From: Caulobacter rhizosphaerae
GTDB taxonomy: Bacteria; Pseudomonadota; Alphaproteobacteria; Caulobacterales; Caulobacteraceae
NCBI RefSeq assembly: GCF_010977555.1
Contig: NZ_CP048815.1
Span: 1,604,501 to 1,668,500, forward strand
Direction of reading: 5' to 3'
Length of the DNA: 64,000 nucleotides
Shown: positions 16,544 to 24,221 of the stretch, one piece after another
Layout: every line of letters begins with the position of its first letter
How positions within the stretch are numbered: the stretch's first letter is position 1
Made by a program: the position numbers and the translations under genes
Notes under the pieces: model-generated
Database searches by the model: none
Told to the model about the DNA's origin: nothing
What the model saw: only the letters and a program-made list of their open reading frames with translations

Positions 16544-17104
16544 ATGCAGGTGCTGTCCCGCCCACCGTCCGGCATGCCGGCGCTCGTGCTCAACGCCGAC
16601 TACCGGCCCCTGAGCTACTACCCGCTGTCCCTCTGGCCCTGGCAGGAGGTGATCAAGGCGGTGTTCCTGGAACGGGTCGACGTGGTCTCGACCTATGACC
16701 ACGTGGTGCATTCGCCCTCGTTCGAGATGAAGCTGCCCAGCGTGGTGTCGCTGAAGCAGTACGTGCCGCAGGATCGTCCCCCGGCCTTCACCCGCTTCAA
16801 CCTGTTCCTGCGCGACGCGTTCAGCTGCCAGTATTGCGGCTCGCCCGACGACCTGACCTTCGATCACGTGATTCCCCGCTCGCGCGGCGGCCGAACCACC
16901 TGGGAGAACATTGTCACCGCCTGCGCGCCTTGCAACCTGCACAAGGGCGGCCGCACGCCGCGCGAGGCCGGCATGCAGCCCTTCCACGCCGCGCGCCGCC
17001 CCAGCATGCACGAACTGCAGGACCGCGGCCGCCGCTTCCCCCCGGGACACCTGCACGCCAGCTGGCTGGACTATCTGTACTGGGACATCGAGCTGGAGGC
17101 GTAG
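16544..17104 (+). CDS. HNH endonuclease-domain protein
   Basis: 186 residues. The HNH core has CQYCG ... DDLTFDHVIPRSRGG ... NIVTACAPCNLHKGG, with two zinc-binding CxxC pairs and the catalytic DH. The N-terminus (LVLNADYRPLSYYPLSLWPW) is a conserved leader of a group of chromosomal HNH proteins in alphaproteobacteria and cyanobacteria whose role is not established. The start at 16544 follows GGGGGGAGG. No phage or restriction genes are nearby. Confidence 0.9.
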   Translation: MQVLSRPPSGMPALVLNADYRPLSYYPLSLWPWQEVIKAVFLERVDVVSTYDHVVHSPSFEMKLPSVVSLKQYVPQDRPPAFTRFNLFLRDAFSCQYCGSPDDLTFDHVIPRSRGGRTTWENIVTACAPCNLHKGGRTPREAGMQPFHAARRPSMHELQDRGRRFPPGHLHASWLDYLYWDIELEA

Positions 17105-17136
17105 CGGCCAATCGATACTCGACCCCATGCATGGTC

Positions 17137-17218
17137 CTCGTCTTCGACAGGCAGGATGAGGACCATTCACGGCGCCAGGCCGTAAAAATCCTCATCCTGA
17201 GCTTGCCGAAGGACGAGG
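17137..17218. repeat. Family B palindromic intergenic repeat, copy 3 (subtype II, degenerate)
   Basis: Left TCCTCGTCTTCGACAGGCAG followed by GATGAGGA; right TCCTCATCCTGAGCTTGCCG followed by AAGGACGAGG. It is shorter and has lost bases of the left arm compared with the copy at 12768. It lies between the HNH gene and a small membrane-protein gene. Confidence 0.75.
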
Positions 17219-17369
17219 TTTTCGGCCCTGGGGAGCTGGATATCGATCCACCGGAGGCCGCGCCGCCGAGTCGCGAAAAATGTCCAGGAAACAAAGCCTT
17301 CCGGCTCCGCTTGCTTCGACTCATCGCTGAGCAGACCCCAGGATAGGGGGCTCTCGACGGGAGGGTTCG

Positions 17370-17525
17370 ATGTTTGCCAGTCCTTCAGCGCCTGCCGGCC
17401 CGACGCTGCACGAGCACGGGCGGGCGCTGTGCGTCAGGCGACGGTTGCGGTGGCTTTTGGCGGCCCTGGCGGTAGCCAATCTCGCGCTCTGGTCGGTGGT
17501 GTTCGGGCTGTCGGGCGCAACCTAG
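17370..17525 (+). CDS. 51-residue single-span membrane protein
   Basis: The protein opens with MFASPSAPAGPTLHEHGRAL, then a basic stretch VRRRLRW and a membrane span (LLAALAVANLALWSVVFGL). GGGAGG lies 5 bases before the ATG. The protein is N-in by the positive-inside rule. Family not recognised. It lies 58 bp upstream of the acidic 94-residue protein and may be co-transcribed. Confidence 0.65.
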   Translation: MFASPSAPAGPTLHEHGRALCVRRRLRWLLAALAVANLALWSVVFGLSGAT

Positions 17526-17583
17526 GCGCCGCTTCACGGGTTCTCCTTTCCAACGCCTCCGGGCGAAATTCGGGAGAGACCCC

Positions 17584-17868
17584 ATGAACTTTGGCCACAA
17601 GAAGGAAGAAGGCGGTCGCCACTTCACCCATGGCACCAGCGCCTCGACGGCCGACATGGCCAGCGACGGCAAGGTTCGCCACGAGGACAAGCATTTCGAC
17701 GCGCCGCACGCTCGCGAGGCCGAGACCCCGCTGGCCGAAGGCGAGAAGCACGATCAGCTGGCCGAGAAGGTCGAGTGCTCGGAAAGCCGTCAGGAAGCCC
17801 TGCTGGACGAGGGGCTGGAGGAAAGCTTCCCGGGCAGCGACCCGGTCAGCGTCAAGCGCATCACCTGA
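17584..17868 (+). CDS. Small charged protein of unknown function
   Basis: 94 residues, very hydrophilic and histidine- and glutamate-rich. The C-terminal EALLDEGLEESFPGSDPVSV resembles a short motif found at the ends of several small alphaproteobacterial proteins. GGGAGAG precedes the ATG. No membrane or enzymatic motif is visible. A stress-related or DNA-associated role is possible but unsupported. Confidence 0.75.
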   Translation: MNFGHKKEEGGRHFTHGTSASTADMASDGKVRHEDKHFDAPHAREAETPLAEGEKHDQLAEKVECSESRQEALLDEGLEESFPGSDPVSVKRIT

Positions 17869-17879
17869 CGGCGAGGCTT

Positions 17880-18413
17880 TCAGGCCTGTCGCGGAAAGCG
17901 TCGGGCCGCCCGGCTGGCGAAGGTGGTCGAACCCTCGGGCGTCGGCTCGTCGGCCGACGGCGGGAACGCGGCCTGGATCACCGGCGCCAGGCGGCGTCCG
18001 CCCCGGCGGCGGTCCTGGGCGGCGATCTCGGCGAAGCTGGCCCGGCCGCGCTGGCGGGCCAGGGACCGCAGGCTCTCGATATGGCTGGCCAGGTAGACCA
18101 CGGCCACGCCGGCGGTGTCGGCCAGCAGGTCGCTGATCGAGGCGCTGCGGTCGGCGGTGAACATCTGGGCCACCTCGACGCTGGCGCCCAGCAGGACGGC
18201 GGCCAGGGCCAGATCGTTGCGACGCATCCGGGGGAAGGCCAGGAACGAGACGGCGACCAGGCCGCCGAAGGCGATGGCGTGGGCCGTCTTGTCGCTCAGG
18301 CCGAACACCTGCTCCAGGCCCGGCCAGGGGCCCAGCATCAGCACCGCGGCGGTCAGGGCGCCGGCGATCAGGACGGCGCGGGCGGTGGTCACGACATGGT
18401 TGGGCGTCAGCAT
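17880..18413 (-). CDS. VanZ-like membrane protein
   Basis: 177 residues. The VanZ-like core has four hydrophobic segments with DKTAHAIAFGGLV and the motif EVAQMFTADRSASISDLLADTAG, matching the family pattern (E-x-x-Q ... R ... D-x-x-x-N/D). A basic soluble tail follows. Start ATG 18413 is preceded by AGGAAG; an in-frame TTG at 18440 is the alternative. The cellular role of chromosomal VanZ-like proteins is unclear. Confidence 0.85.
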   Translation of the reverse strand: MLTPNHVVTTARAVLIAGALTAAVLMLGPWPGLEQVFGLSDKTAHAIAFGGLVAVSFLAFPRMRRNDLALAAVLLGASVEVAQMFTADRSASISDLLADTAGVAVVYLASHIESLRSLARQRGRASFAEIAAQDRRRGGRRLAPVIQAAFPPSADEPTPEGSTTFASRAARRFPRQA

Positions 18414-18597
18414 CGGCTTCCTGGCTCGCAATGAGCCCAAAGCCTTAGGGCGCCTTGGCGTACAAGCCGTGAAGGAACAGGGTCAACGGAAGATGACCGG
18501 GCGCCGCCGCCATTCCGGGCGAGGCCCGGGCGCTTCGCACCCTTCCCATCACGTTCGGCGGGTTCCGCGTGAGGACGAGATGTCGTGCATCCAAGAT

Positions 18598-18731
18598 CCT
18601 CCCCCTGTGGGGGAGGTGTCGGCGAAGCCGACGGAGGGGGGAGTGATCGGACGATGACTGTAACCCCGGATCGACGTCCTTAAAACTCCCCCCACCGATC
18701 GCTGCGCGATCGCCTCCCCCACAGGGGGAGG
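18598..18731. repeat. Family A palindromic intergenic repeat, copy 2
   Basis: CCTCCCCCTGTGGGGGAGG (18598-18616) and CCTCCCCCACAGGGGGAGG (18713-18731) are exact reverse complements. Inside are the GTCGGCGAAGCCGAC hairpin, GGGGGGAGTGATCGG, and a CGATCGC-TGC-GCGATCG palindrome on the right side. It shares its block order with the copy at 8413. It occupies most of the 399-bp gap between the divergent vanZ-like start and the sppA end, which otherwise holds only the sppA terminator. Confidence 0.88.
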
Positions 18732-18751
18732 GTCTTGGTCCCCCCAGGAGG

Positions 18752-18788
18752 CCGCAAAAAGAAAGGCCGCCCGGTCGCCCGGACGGCC
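18752..18788 (-). terminator. Intrinsic terminator of sppA
   Basis: On the minus strand GGCCGTCCGG and CCGGGCGGCC form a 10-bp stem with one G-U pair and a short loop, followed by TTTCTTTTT. It lies about 25 bp after the sppA stop. Confidence 0.85.
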
Positions 18789-18812
18789 CTTGTCTTGCGA
18801 GTGAAGCCGGAG

Positions 18813-20600
18813 CTACCGAATCGGGGTGTCGGCCAGCACCGACGCCCCGCTGGGGGTCGAGCGCAGGCGGGCCTTGGCCATCTCGTCCAGGATCGATTGC
18901 GAGCGCGGGTCGCCCAGCAGCCAGGCCGAGGCGGCCAGAGTGCGGACCGAGGTCTCGCTGACGCCCAGCATCTTCTCCAGCGCCTCGAACGGCGAGTTGG
19001 AGCCGCCGACCTTCTTGAGCTTCACCTCGCCCTTGAGGTTGGCCAGGCTCTTGGCCTTGTCGACGGCCTCGTAGAAGCCGCCCAGTTCGTCCACCAGGCC
19101 CAGTTGCTTGGCCTGGACGCCGGTCCAGACCCGGCCCTTGGCGATCTCGCGAACCCGGGCCTCGGGCAGGTTTCGACCCTCGGCGACGCGATGCACGAAG
19201 CCGGCGTAGATGCGGTCCATCCAGCCGGCGAACCGGGCCCGCTGCTCGGGCGTGAAGCCCTGGCCCGTGCCGAACGCGCCGGAATAGTCGCCGCCGACAT
19301 GCACCTGTTTCACGTCGACGCCGAACCGCGCCAGGGCGTCCCCCAGGGCGAACTTGCCGCCGAACACCCCGATCGAGCCGGTCAGGGTGGTGGGCTCGGC
19401 GACGATCGCCGAGGCTCCCGAGCTGATCCAGTAGCCGCCCGACGCCGCATAGGTGCCCATGCTGACCACGATCGGCTTATTGGCCTTCTTCGCCGCCTTC
19501 ACGGCGGCCAGGATCTGTTCGGACGCGGTGTCCGAGCCGCCGGGGGAGGAGACCCGGAACACGATCGCCTTGACGTCCTTGTCGTCGATCGCGTCGTACA
19601 GGGCCTTGGCCACCTGGTCGGAATAGATCGTGCTGTCGCCGCCGAACGGCGAGCCGCCTTCGCCGCTGCCGGTCATGATCGCGCCCTCGGCCGAGACGAC
19701 CGCGATGGTCGGGCCGGTCTTGGCCGGAGCCTTCTTGGCGCGGGCGGCGTAGTCGTCGAAGTCCAGCAGCTTGGCGCCCTTGCCGGCCCGCGACAGCATG
19801 GCGTCCTGGGCGTCCTTCACCTGGCCGACCCGGTCGATCAGGCCCTTGGCCTTGGCCTCCTCGGCGCTGTAGGGGCCGGCCTCGATGGTCTTGATCAGGG
19901 CGGCCGGATCGACCTTGCGGTCCTGGGCGGCCGTGGTCAGGGCGGTGGTGTAGACCGAGCCCATCCACGACAGCGTCGATTCCCGGTGGGCCGGGGTGTA
20001 GTCGCTATAGAGGTAGGGATTGACCGCGTTCTTGTACTCGTAGCGCTGCTCGTAGTCGGCCTTGACGCCGTACTTGTCGAAGAAGCGCTTGAAGAACATC
20101 TCCTCGCTGGCCGCGCCGACGGCCTGCAGCGAGCTGTCGGGCTGCATCCAGAACTCGCTGGCCGCCGCGCCGAGCATATAGGTCGAGGTCACCAGGCCCG
20201 AAGGATAGAGCCCCTGGCTGTGGGCGAAGATCGGCTTCTTGCCGACCGCGCGGAAGTGTTTGAAGGCCAGGCGCAGCTCGTCGGCCGAGGCCGGAGCCAT
20301 GCCGCCCTCCGGCAGGCGCACCAGCACCGCCTCGACCTTGTCGTCGGTCTCGGCCCGGCGCAGCGTCTCGATGATCGACATCACCGACTGGCCGCCGCCG
20401 CCGCCGAGGGCCGCGAACGGGTTCTGCGGCTCCTGGTCGGACAGGCCGCCGCGCAGGTCCAGCTGCAGCACGGTGTGGGCGGGAACGGGGGCGGGCCGGG
20501 CGGCGCTGGCCGCCATGACGATCAGGAGGAAGGGGACGCCGACCAGGAACAACACCAAGCCGACGAAAACGCCGGCCACGGTCATGAGAAACTGCTTCAT
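18813..20600 (-). CDS. sppA: Signal peptide peptidase SppA, 67-kDa type
   Basis: 595 residues, the long double-domain form. An N-terminal membrane anchor (about 5-33) is followed by two S49 peptidase-like domains. The Ser/Lys dyad is identifiable: K190 in YEYKNAVNPY of the first domain and S387 in TYAASGGYW of the second, as in E. coli SppA. It degrades cleaved signal peptides in the membrane. It is monocistronic, with its own terminator. Confidence 0.95.
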   Translation of the reverse strand: MKQFLMTVAGVFVGLVLFLVGVPFLLIVMAASAARPAPVPAHTVLQLDLRGGLSDQEPQNPFAALGGGGGQSVMSIIETLRRAETDDKVEAVLVRLPEGGMAPASADELRLAFKHFRAVGKKPIFAHSQGLYPSGLVTSTYMLGAAASEFWMQPDSSLQAVGAASEEMFFKRFFDKYGVKADYEQRYEYKNAVNPYLYSDYTPAHRESTLSWMGSVYTTALTTAAQDRKVDPAALIKTIEAGPYSAEEAKAKGLIDRVGQVKDAQDAMLSRAGKGAKLLDFDDYAARAKKAPAKTGPTIAVVSAEGAIMTGSGEGGSPFGGDSTIYSDQVAKALYDAIDDKDVKAIVFRVSSPGGSDTASEQILAAVKAAKKANKPIVVSMGTYAASGGYWISSGASAIVAEPTTLTGSIGVFGGKFALGDALARFGVDVKQVHVGGDYSGAFGTGQGFTPEQRARFAGWMDRIYAGFVHRVAEGRNLPEARVREIAKGRVWTGVQAKQLGLVDELGGFYEAVDKAKSLANLKGEVKLKKVGGSNSPFEALEKMLGVSETSVRTLAASAWLLGDPRSQSILDEMAKARLRSTPSGASVLADTPIR

Positions 20601-20788
20601 CGGACGTCCTGCTGCCTCGTGTCGCGCAAGCTAGTAGCGACCCTGGCGTCGCGGTCAAATGAACTGCGCGCAACCCTTGGTCTCACAAGGCCGCGAAGTT
20701 CGCGAGCAGGCGTCGAGCCCGCCGCTCGCCCCCTCGGCGAGGGGCGACGCCGCGACGTCTTGTTCTCTTGGAAATCTCGGGAAAGGAA

Positions 20789-20865
20789 TGGTCGGAGTGG
20801 CAGGATTTGAACCTGCGACCCCTGCGTCCCGAACGCAGTGCTCTACCAGACTGAGCCACACTCCG
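20789..20865 (-). tRNA. tRNA-Pro (CGG)
   Basis: 77 bases including the encoded CCA. Acceptor arms CGGAGTG/CACTCCG, D-arm with GGTAGAGC, anticodon stem CTGCG/CGCAG with loop TTCGGGA (anticodon CGG), and T-arm GCAGGTTCAAATCCTGC. Confidence 0.97.
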
Positions 20866-20966
20866 ACTTGGAGGGCGGCTTATAGACAGGCCCCGGCGCT
20901 CTCGCAAGCGCCAAAAATCGCTCCACAAAAAGAAAAAGGGCGGGAAAAAAGAAGTTCAAAGCGGCG

Positions 20967-20995
20967 TTGCATCCATCCGACTCCTGCGCTATCTC
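20967..20995 (+). promoter_or_regulatory. Probable promoter of tRNA-Gln
   Basis: TTGCAT (20967-20972) and GCTATCTC (20988-20995), spaced 15 bases, resemble the Caulobacter housekeeping promoter (TTGACG, GCTANAWC). It ends 40 bases before the tRNA. Confidence 0.4.
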
Positions 20996-21035
20996 CACCG
21001 CCTCGCCGGGCCCAGACGGGTCTCGCCGTTCCTGC

Positions 21036-21109
21036 TGGGGAATGGTGTAATGGTAACACTGCGGTTTTTGGTACCGTCATTCTAGGTTCGAGTCCTAGTT
21101 CCCCAGCCA
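21036..21109 (+). tRNA. tRNA-Gln (UUG)
   Basis: 74 bases including CCA. Acceptor TGGGGAA/TTCCCCA, D-arm with TGGTAA, anticodon stem GCGGT/ACCGT with loop TTTTGGT (anticodon TTG), and T-arm CTAGGTTCGAGTCCTAG. Confidence 0.97.
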
Positions 21110-21203
21110 CTTCCCCCCTGCCAGTCGACATCGCGAGACATGTCCGCGGCCGCCGCGCCGGCGGGCAGGCGCCAACGTCAGGATTGGTCGGAGAACGCCG
21201 TTA

Positions 21204-21227
21204 AGCCCTGCACTGGTGCGCAGGGCT
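21204..21227. terminator. Hairpin downstream of the merR-like gene
   Basis: AGCCCTGC pairs with GCAGGGCT, 8-base loop. Only TTAA follows on the minus strand, so termination is doubtful. Confidence 0.3.
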
Positions 21228-21253
21228 CTCGGCATCGATATTCGGCGTCTGGC

Positions 21254-21727
21254 CTAGCCGGCTTCGCGGGCGGCTGCAGCGCTTTCCGCCGATCGCATGA
21301 AGCGGCCTGAGCGCGGCGGTTCGGACCGCGGCGCGGTGGTCGGGCCGCCTTCGTCGCGGATGTCCATCGTCTTGATCAGGGCGACAACCCTGGCCAGGGC
21401 CTGCTTCTTGTCAGCCAGCACGGCGTCCAGGGCCTGGCGAATCGCCAAGGCTTGGACGGACGGATCCGATCCCTGCCTGACGATCCCGTCGATCACGGCG
21501 AGAGGCACGTCGACTTGCCTCAGGCGGACGATGGCTTTCAGGATCTCCACGGTCTCCAGATCATAGGCCCGCGCGTTGCCCGTCGTGCGCTCGGAGCGGA
21601 TCAGTCCGACGTCCTCGTAGTGGCGCAGGGCGCGCGCCGTCACGCCCAGTTGCTCGGCCAGGTCGGCGATCATCACCAGGCGGCGTGGCCCGGCCTGGGC
21701 GCTAGGGGTGGGCCGTCCCGTCATCAT
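21254..21727 (-). CDS. MerR family regulator
   Basis: 157 residues. The N-terminal winged helix VMIADLAEQLGVTARALRHYEDVGLIRSERTTGNARAYD is the MerR fold, followed by a coiled-coil dimerisation helix (LADKKQALARVVALIKTMD). There are no cysteines, so it is not a metal sensor; the short C-terminus leaves little room for a ligand domain. The start at 21727 (or the next ATG at 21724) has GGAG 5-8 bases upstream. Confidence 0.9.
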   Translation of the reverse strand: MMTGRPTPSAQAGPRRLVMIADLAEQLGVTARALRHYEDVGLIRSERTTGNARAYDLETVEILKAIVRLRQVDVPLAVIDGIVRQGSDPSVQALAIRQALDAVLADKKQALARVVALIKTMDIRDEGGPTTAPRSEPPRSGRFMRSAESAAAAREAG

Positions 21728-21801
21728 GAGGACTCCATTTGCGAGGGGTTTGGGAGGGGGTGTCGCGGAAACCCGGCCCGACGGCGAGGCGGCGCGGGCG
21801 G

Positions 21802-22200
21802 TCAACGACGACGTCCCCAGCAGGCCAGGCTGGCCAGACGGGTTCCCTGATCGTTCCGCCGGGAAGACAGCTCACGAACGCCGCCGTCGACGTCGAGCTG
21901 CACGACTCGGCGGCCGACGACGACCGTCCAGTCGTCGATGATCTGAAACGAGTCCGGCCGACGGGTGGTCTGGGTCGCGAGCCAGCGACCCACGCGCCAC
22001 AGGCGGACCGCCTGGTCGCCGCCGGACGCGAGATCTCGGCCTTCGAACCCGTCGCGAAGCAGGGCCAGGCTCGGGGGCGTGGCCTCCGGCAGGCGCTCGA
22101 CCAGGGCCGTCGCGAAGGGAGCCCACTCGACACACGACGCCGACCCGTCCGGCGAAGCCTCGTCACGGACCTGATCATGAACCCTGGCGCCAAGTCGCAC
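21802..22200 (-). CDS. Hypothetical protein, 132 residues
   Basis: Third codon positions are strongly G/C in this frame and the protein is compositionally normal (VHDQVRDEASPDGSASCVEW and IIDDWTVVVGRRVVQLDVDG), so it is likely real. I chose GTG 22200 because AGGGA lies just upstream and because a good intrinsic terminator sits at 22226-22263, which argues against the longer frame beginning at 22353. It lies 74 bp upstream of the MerR-like gene on the same strand. Function unknown. Confidence 0.6.
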   Translation of the reverse strand: MRLGARVHDQVRDEASPDGSASCVEWAPFATALVERLPEATPPSLALLRDGFEGRDLASGGDQAVRLWRVGRWLATQTTRRPDSFQIIDDWTVVVGRRVVQLDVDGGVRELSSRRNDQGTRLASLACWGRRR

Positions 22201-22225
22201 GGCCGTCCCTGCGGATCGAGATTGG

Positions 22226-22263
22226 AAAAACAGGCGCCGAGACGACGATGCGGTCTCGGCGCC
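22226..22263 (-). terminator. Strong intrinsic terminator
   Basis: Perfect 11-bp arms GGCGCCGAGAC (22233-22243) and GTCTCGGCGCC (22253-22263) with a 9-base loop; on the minus strand TGTTTTT follows. It probably ends the tetR transcript that stops at 22442. Confidence 0.85.
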
Positions 22264-22441
22264 CAGGTTCCTGGCGAACCGAGGCGCCAGGGAACAGCGA
22301 CCGGGAGGAAAGCTGTCGAGACTCACGAAAGGCCAATGGCGAGGCGTCGACAAGTCGCCAGCCGCCTCGGCGCCGTGCTTAGCGCCCTTGCGATATCGAA
22401 GGCTTGCGACGCGCTCGCTCGGCTCCTGCGATCCGCGGCGT

Positions 22442-23095
22442 TCAACCGCGCAGGAAGGTCGCCAGGTCCTGGGTCAGGATGACGATCCCGGCGTCCAGGT
22501 CGGCGCCCCAGTCGGCGAAGGCGGCGTGCAGGCAGAATTGCTCGATCTTGAAGACCAGCAGATGCGCGGCCATCCGGCGCCGACGTCCGGCGGGATCGGC
22601 GCCGAAATGGAAGGCGGGGTGGCGTGCGCCGACATCGTCGAACAGGGCGTCACGCTCGCGGGCGATTTCCGCCAGGAAGCTCGGGTCCGAACCGATCACC
22701 AGGTTGAACAGCGACAGGGCCGCGCGGCGATCGCTGAAGACCTTCATATAGCGGCGAACCCAGCGTTCCAGGCTCGCCTGGTCGGCGTCGGCGCCCAGGT
22801 CGGCGAGGCGATGATAGAGGCGCCGGTGCGCGGTCATGTCCTCGACCAGCAGGTCGCGCAGCAAGGCGCGCTTGCTGTCGTAGTGCAGATAGAAGGTCGC
22901 TCGCGCGACACCGGATCGCAGGGCGATCTCGTCGATGGTGGCTTCCGTGTAGGGACGTGCGGAAAACACCGCCCGGGCGCCCTGTCGCAGGCGATCCCGC
23001 GTCACCGCGCGCTGAGCCTCTCGAAGGGAGGGCGCCTTCGCGGCGGGAGCAGAGGCGTTCAAGAGCAAACCCGGAAATAGCGGAGGCGCGAACAT
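22442..23095 (-). CDS. TetR/AcrR family regulator of the adjacent catabolic unit
   Basis: 217 residues. HTH region: ATIDEIALRSGVARATFYLHYDSKRALLRDL. The ligand domain is unremarkable. It is divergent from the phosphotransferase-ACAD-SDR-SDR unit with 85 bp between starts, and a 13-bp palindrome lies in that gap. It is therefore the likely repressor of that unit, with an acyl-CoA or hydroxy-acid derivative as plausible inducer (inference). Confidence 0.92.
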   Translation of the reverse strand: MFAPPLFPGLLLNASAPAAKAPSLREAQRAVTRDRLRQGARAVFSARPYTEATIDEIALRSGVARATFYLHYDSKRALLRDLLVEDMTAHRRLYHRLADLGADADQASLERWVRRYMKVFSDRRAALSLFNLVIGSDPSFLAEIARERDALFDDVGARHPAFHFGADPAGRRRRMAAHLLVFKIEQFCLHAAFADWGADLDAGIVILTQDLATFLRG

Positions 23096-23133
23096 CGCCT
23101 CCTCGATGGATGCTGGACTATCATATATTCAAT

Positions 23134-23146
23134 AGACTGTCAGTCT
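23134..23146. promoter_or_regulatory. Candidate TetR operator
   Basis: AGACTG-T-CAGTCT, a perfect palindrome with 6-bp arms, in the only space between the divergent tetR and phosphotransferase genes. It overlaps an AT-rich stretch (TATCATATATTCAATAG) that could hold the -10 regions. Confidence 0.65.
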
Positions 23147-23180
23147 TGCGAAAGGGAATGGACGCGCTCACCGTTCCGGC

Positions 23181-24209
23181 ATGACGAGCGATGAACAGAT
23201 GCGGCTGACCGCCTGGCTGGACGTCCACGCCCCCGCCCTGGGGCGGGCGGCCCTGGAAACGCGCGTGCTCAGCGGCGGCGCCAGCAATCTTGTCATGGCG
23301 ATCCGCCGGGGCGGTCCCGAGGTGGTGCTGCGCCGGCCCCCGGAACGGCCACGCCCCGACAGCGAGAAGATCATCGCGCGGGAGGCCAGGGTCCTGTCCG
23401 CCCTCGCCGGGACGGACGTGCCGCACCCGCGTTTCATCGCCTATTGCGACGATCCGTCGGTGATCGGCGTGCGCTTCTACCTGATGGCCCTCGTCGACGG
23501 CTGGCTGGGCCACGGCGAGCCGCCGCCCGCGCCGTTCGATCGACCGGGCAAGAGCCGCCGCGATCTGGGCTTCGCCTTGGTGGACGGCATCGCTCAGCTG
23601 GCCAATGTCGACTATCGCGCCGTCGGCCTGGAGGGGTTCGGCAAGCCCGAGGGCTTCCTGGAACGGCAGGTCGAACGCTGGCGTAGCCAACTGGCCTCCT
23701 ACGCGGAAACCGAGAACTACGCGGGGCGGGACCTCCCGGGCCTGGCCTACGCCGCCGACTGGCTGGCGGCCAATACGCCCCAGGCATCTTCGCCCGGGAT
23801 CATCCACGGCGATTACAGCTTCGCCAACTGTCTGTTCGAGCGCGCGGCGCCGGCCCGGGTGGCGGCGATGATCGACTGGGAACTGGCTACGGTCGGCGAT
23901 CCGCTCCTGGACCTTGGCTGGGTCTGTTATGGCTTCCGTGGGCGGAACGATCCCAATCCTGCCGGCTATTTCGACGCCGCCGATTTCCCCTATCGCGAGG
24001 AATTGGCCGACTACTACGCCGACAGGACGGGCCGATCGGTCGAGCATCTGAGCTATTACATGGTGCTGGCCCAGTACAAGCTGGCCGTCATCATGGAGCG
24101 CCACTACGCGCGCTTCCGAGGCGGACGCCAGGCCCATTCCGCCGACTCCGAAAACTTCGTCCTCCGCCTGGCCGCCAAGGCCGGCGAGATGGCGCGCGGC
24201 CAAGCCTAG
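23181..24209 (+). CDS. Phosphotransferase (APH family, ACAD10/11 N-domain-like)
   Basis: 342 residues with a kinase-like fold. Catalytic HGDYSFANCLF (HxDxxxxN type) and metal-binding IDWELATVGDPLLDLGW are intact. This subgroup is the stand-alone counterpart of the N-terminal domain of eukaryotic ACAD10/11 and of LvaA, which phosphorylate 4-hydroxyacyl-CoAs. It starts the unit phosphotransferase-ACAD-SDR-SDR, with 12 bp to the ACAD gene. An aminoglycoside substrate is unlikely in this context. Confidence 0.9.
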   Translation: MTSDEQMRLTAWLDVHAPALGRAALETRVLSGGASNLVMAIRRGGPEVVLRRPPERPRPDSEKIIAREARVLSALAGTDVPHPRFIAYCDDPSVIGVRFYLMALVDGWLGHGEPPPAPFDRPGKSRRDLGFALVDGIAQLANVDYRAVGLEGFGKPEGFLERQVERWRSQLASYAETENYAGRDLPGLAYAADWLAANTPQASSPGIIHGDYSFANCLFERAAPARVAAMIDWELATVGDPLLDLGWVCYGFRGRNDPNPAGYFDAADFPYREELADYYADRTGRSVEHLSYYMVLAQYKLAVIMERHYARFRGGRQAHSADSENFVLRLAAKAGEMARGQA

Positions 24210-24221
24210 GGAGGAAAGCCC

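Noticed and set aside
18702..18715. Counting ATCGC-TGC-GCGAT inside the family A repeat as another regulon site
   Set aside because: The spacer is 3 bases, not 4, and the sequence is part of a repeat element between unrelated genes.
20700..20770. A terminator for tRNA-Pro in the GC-rich stretch with GCCCCTCGCCGAGGGG
   Set aside because: Hairpin potential exists but there is no T-run on the minus strand, so I did not list it.
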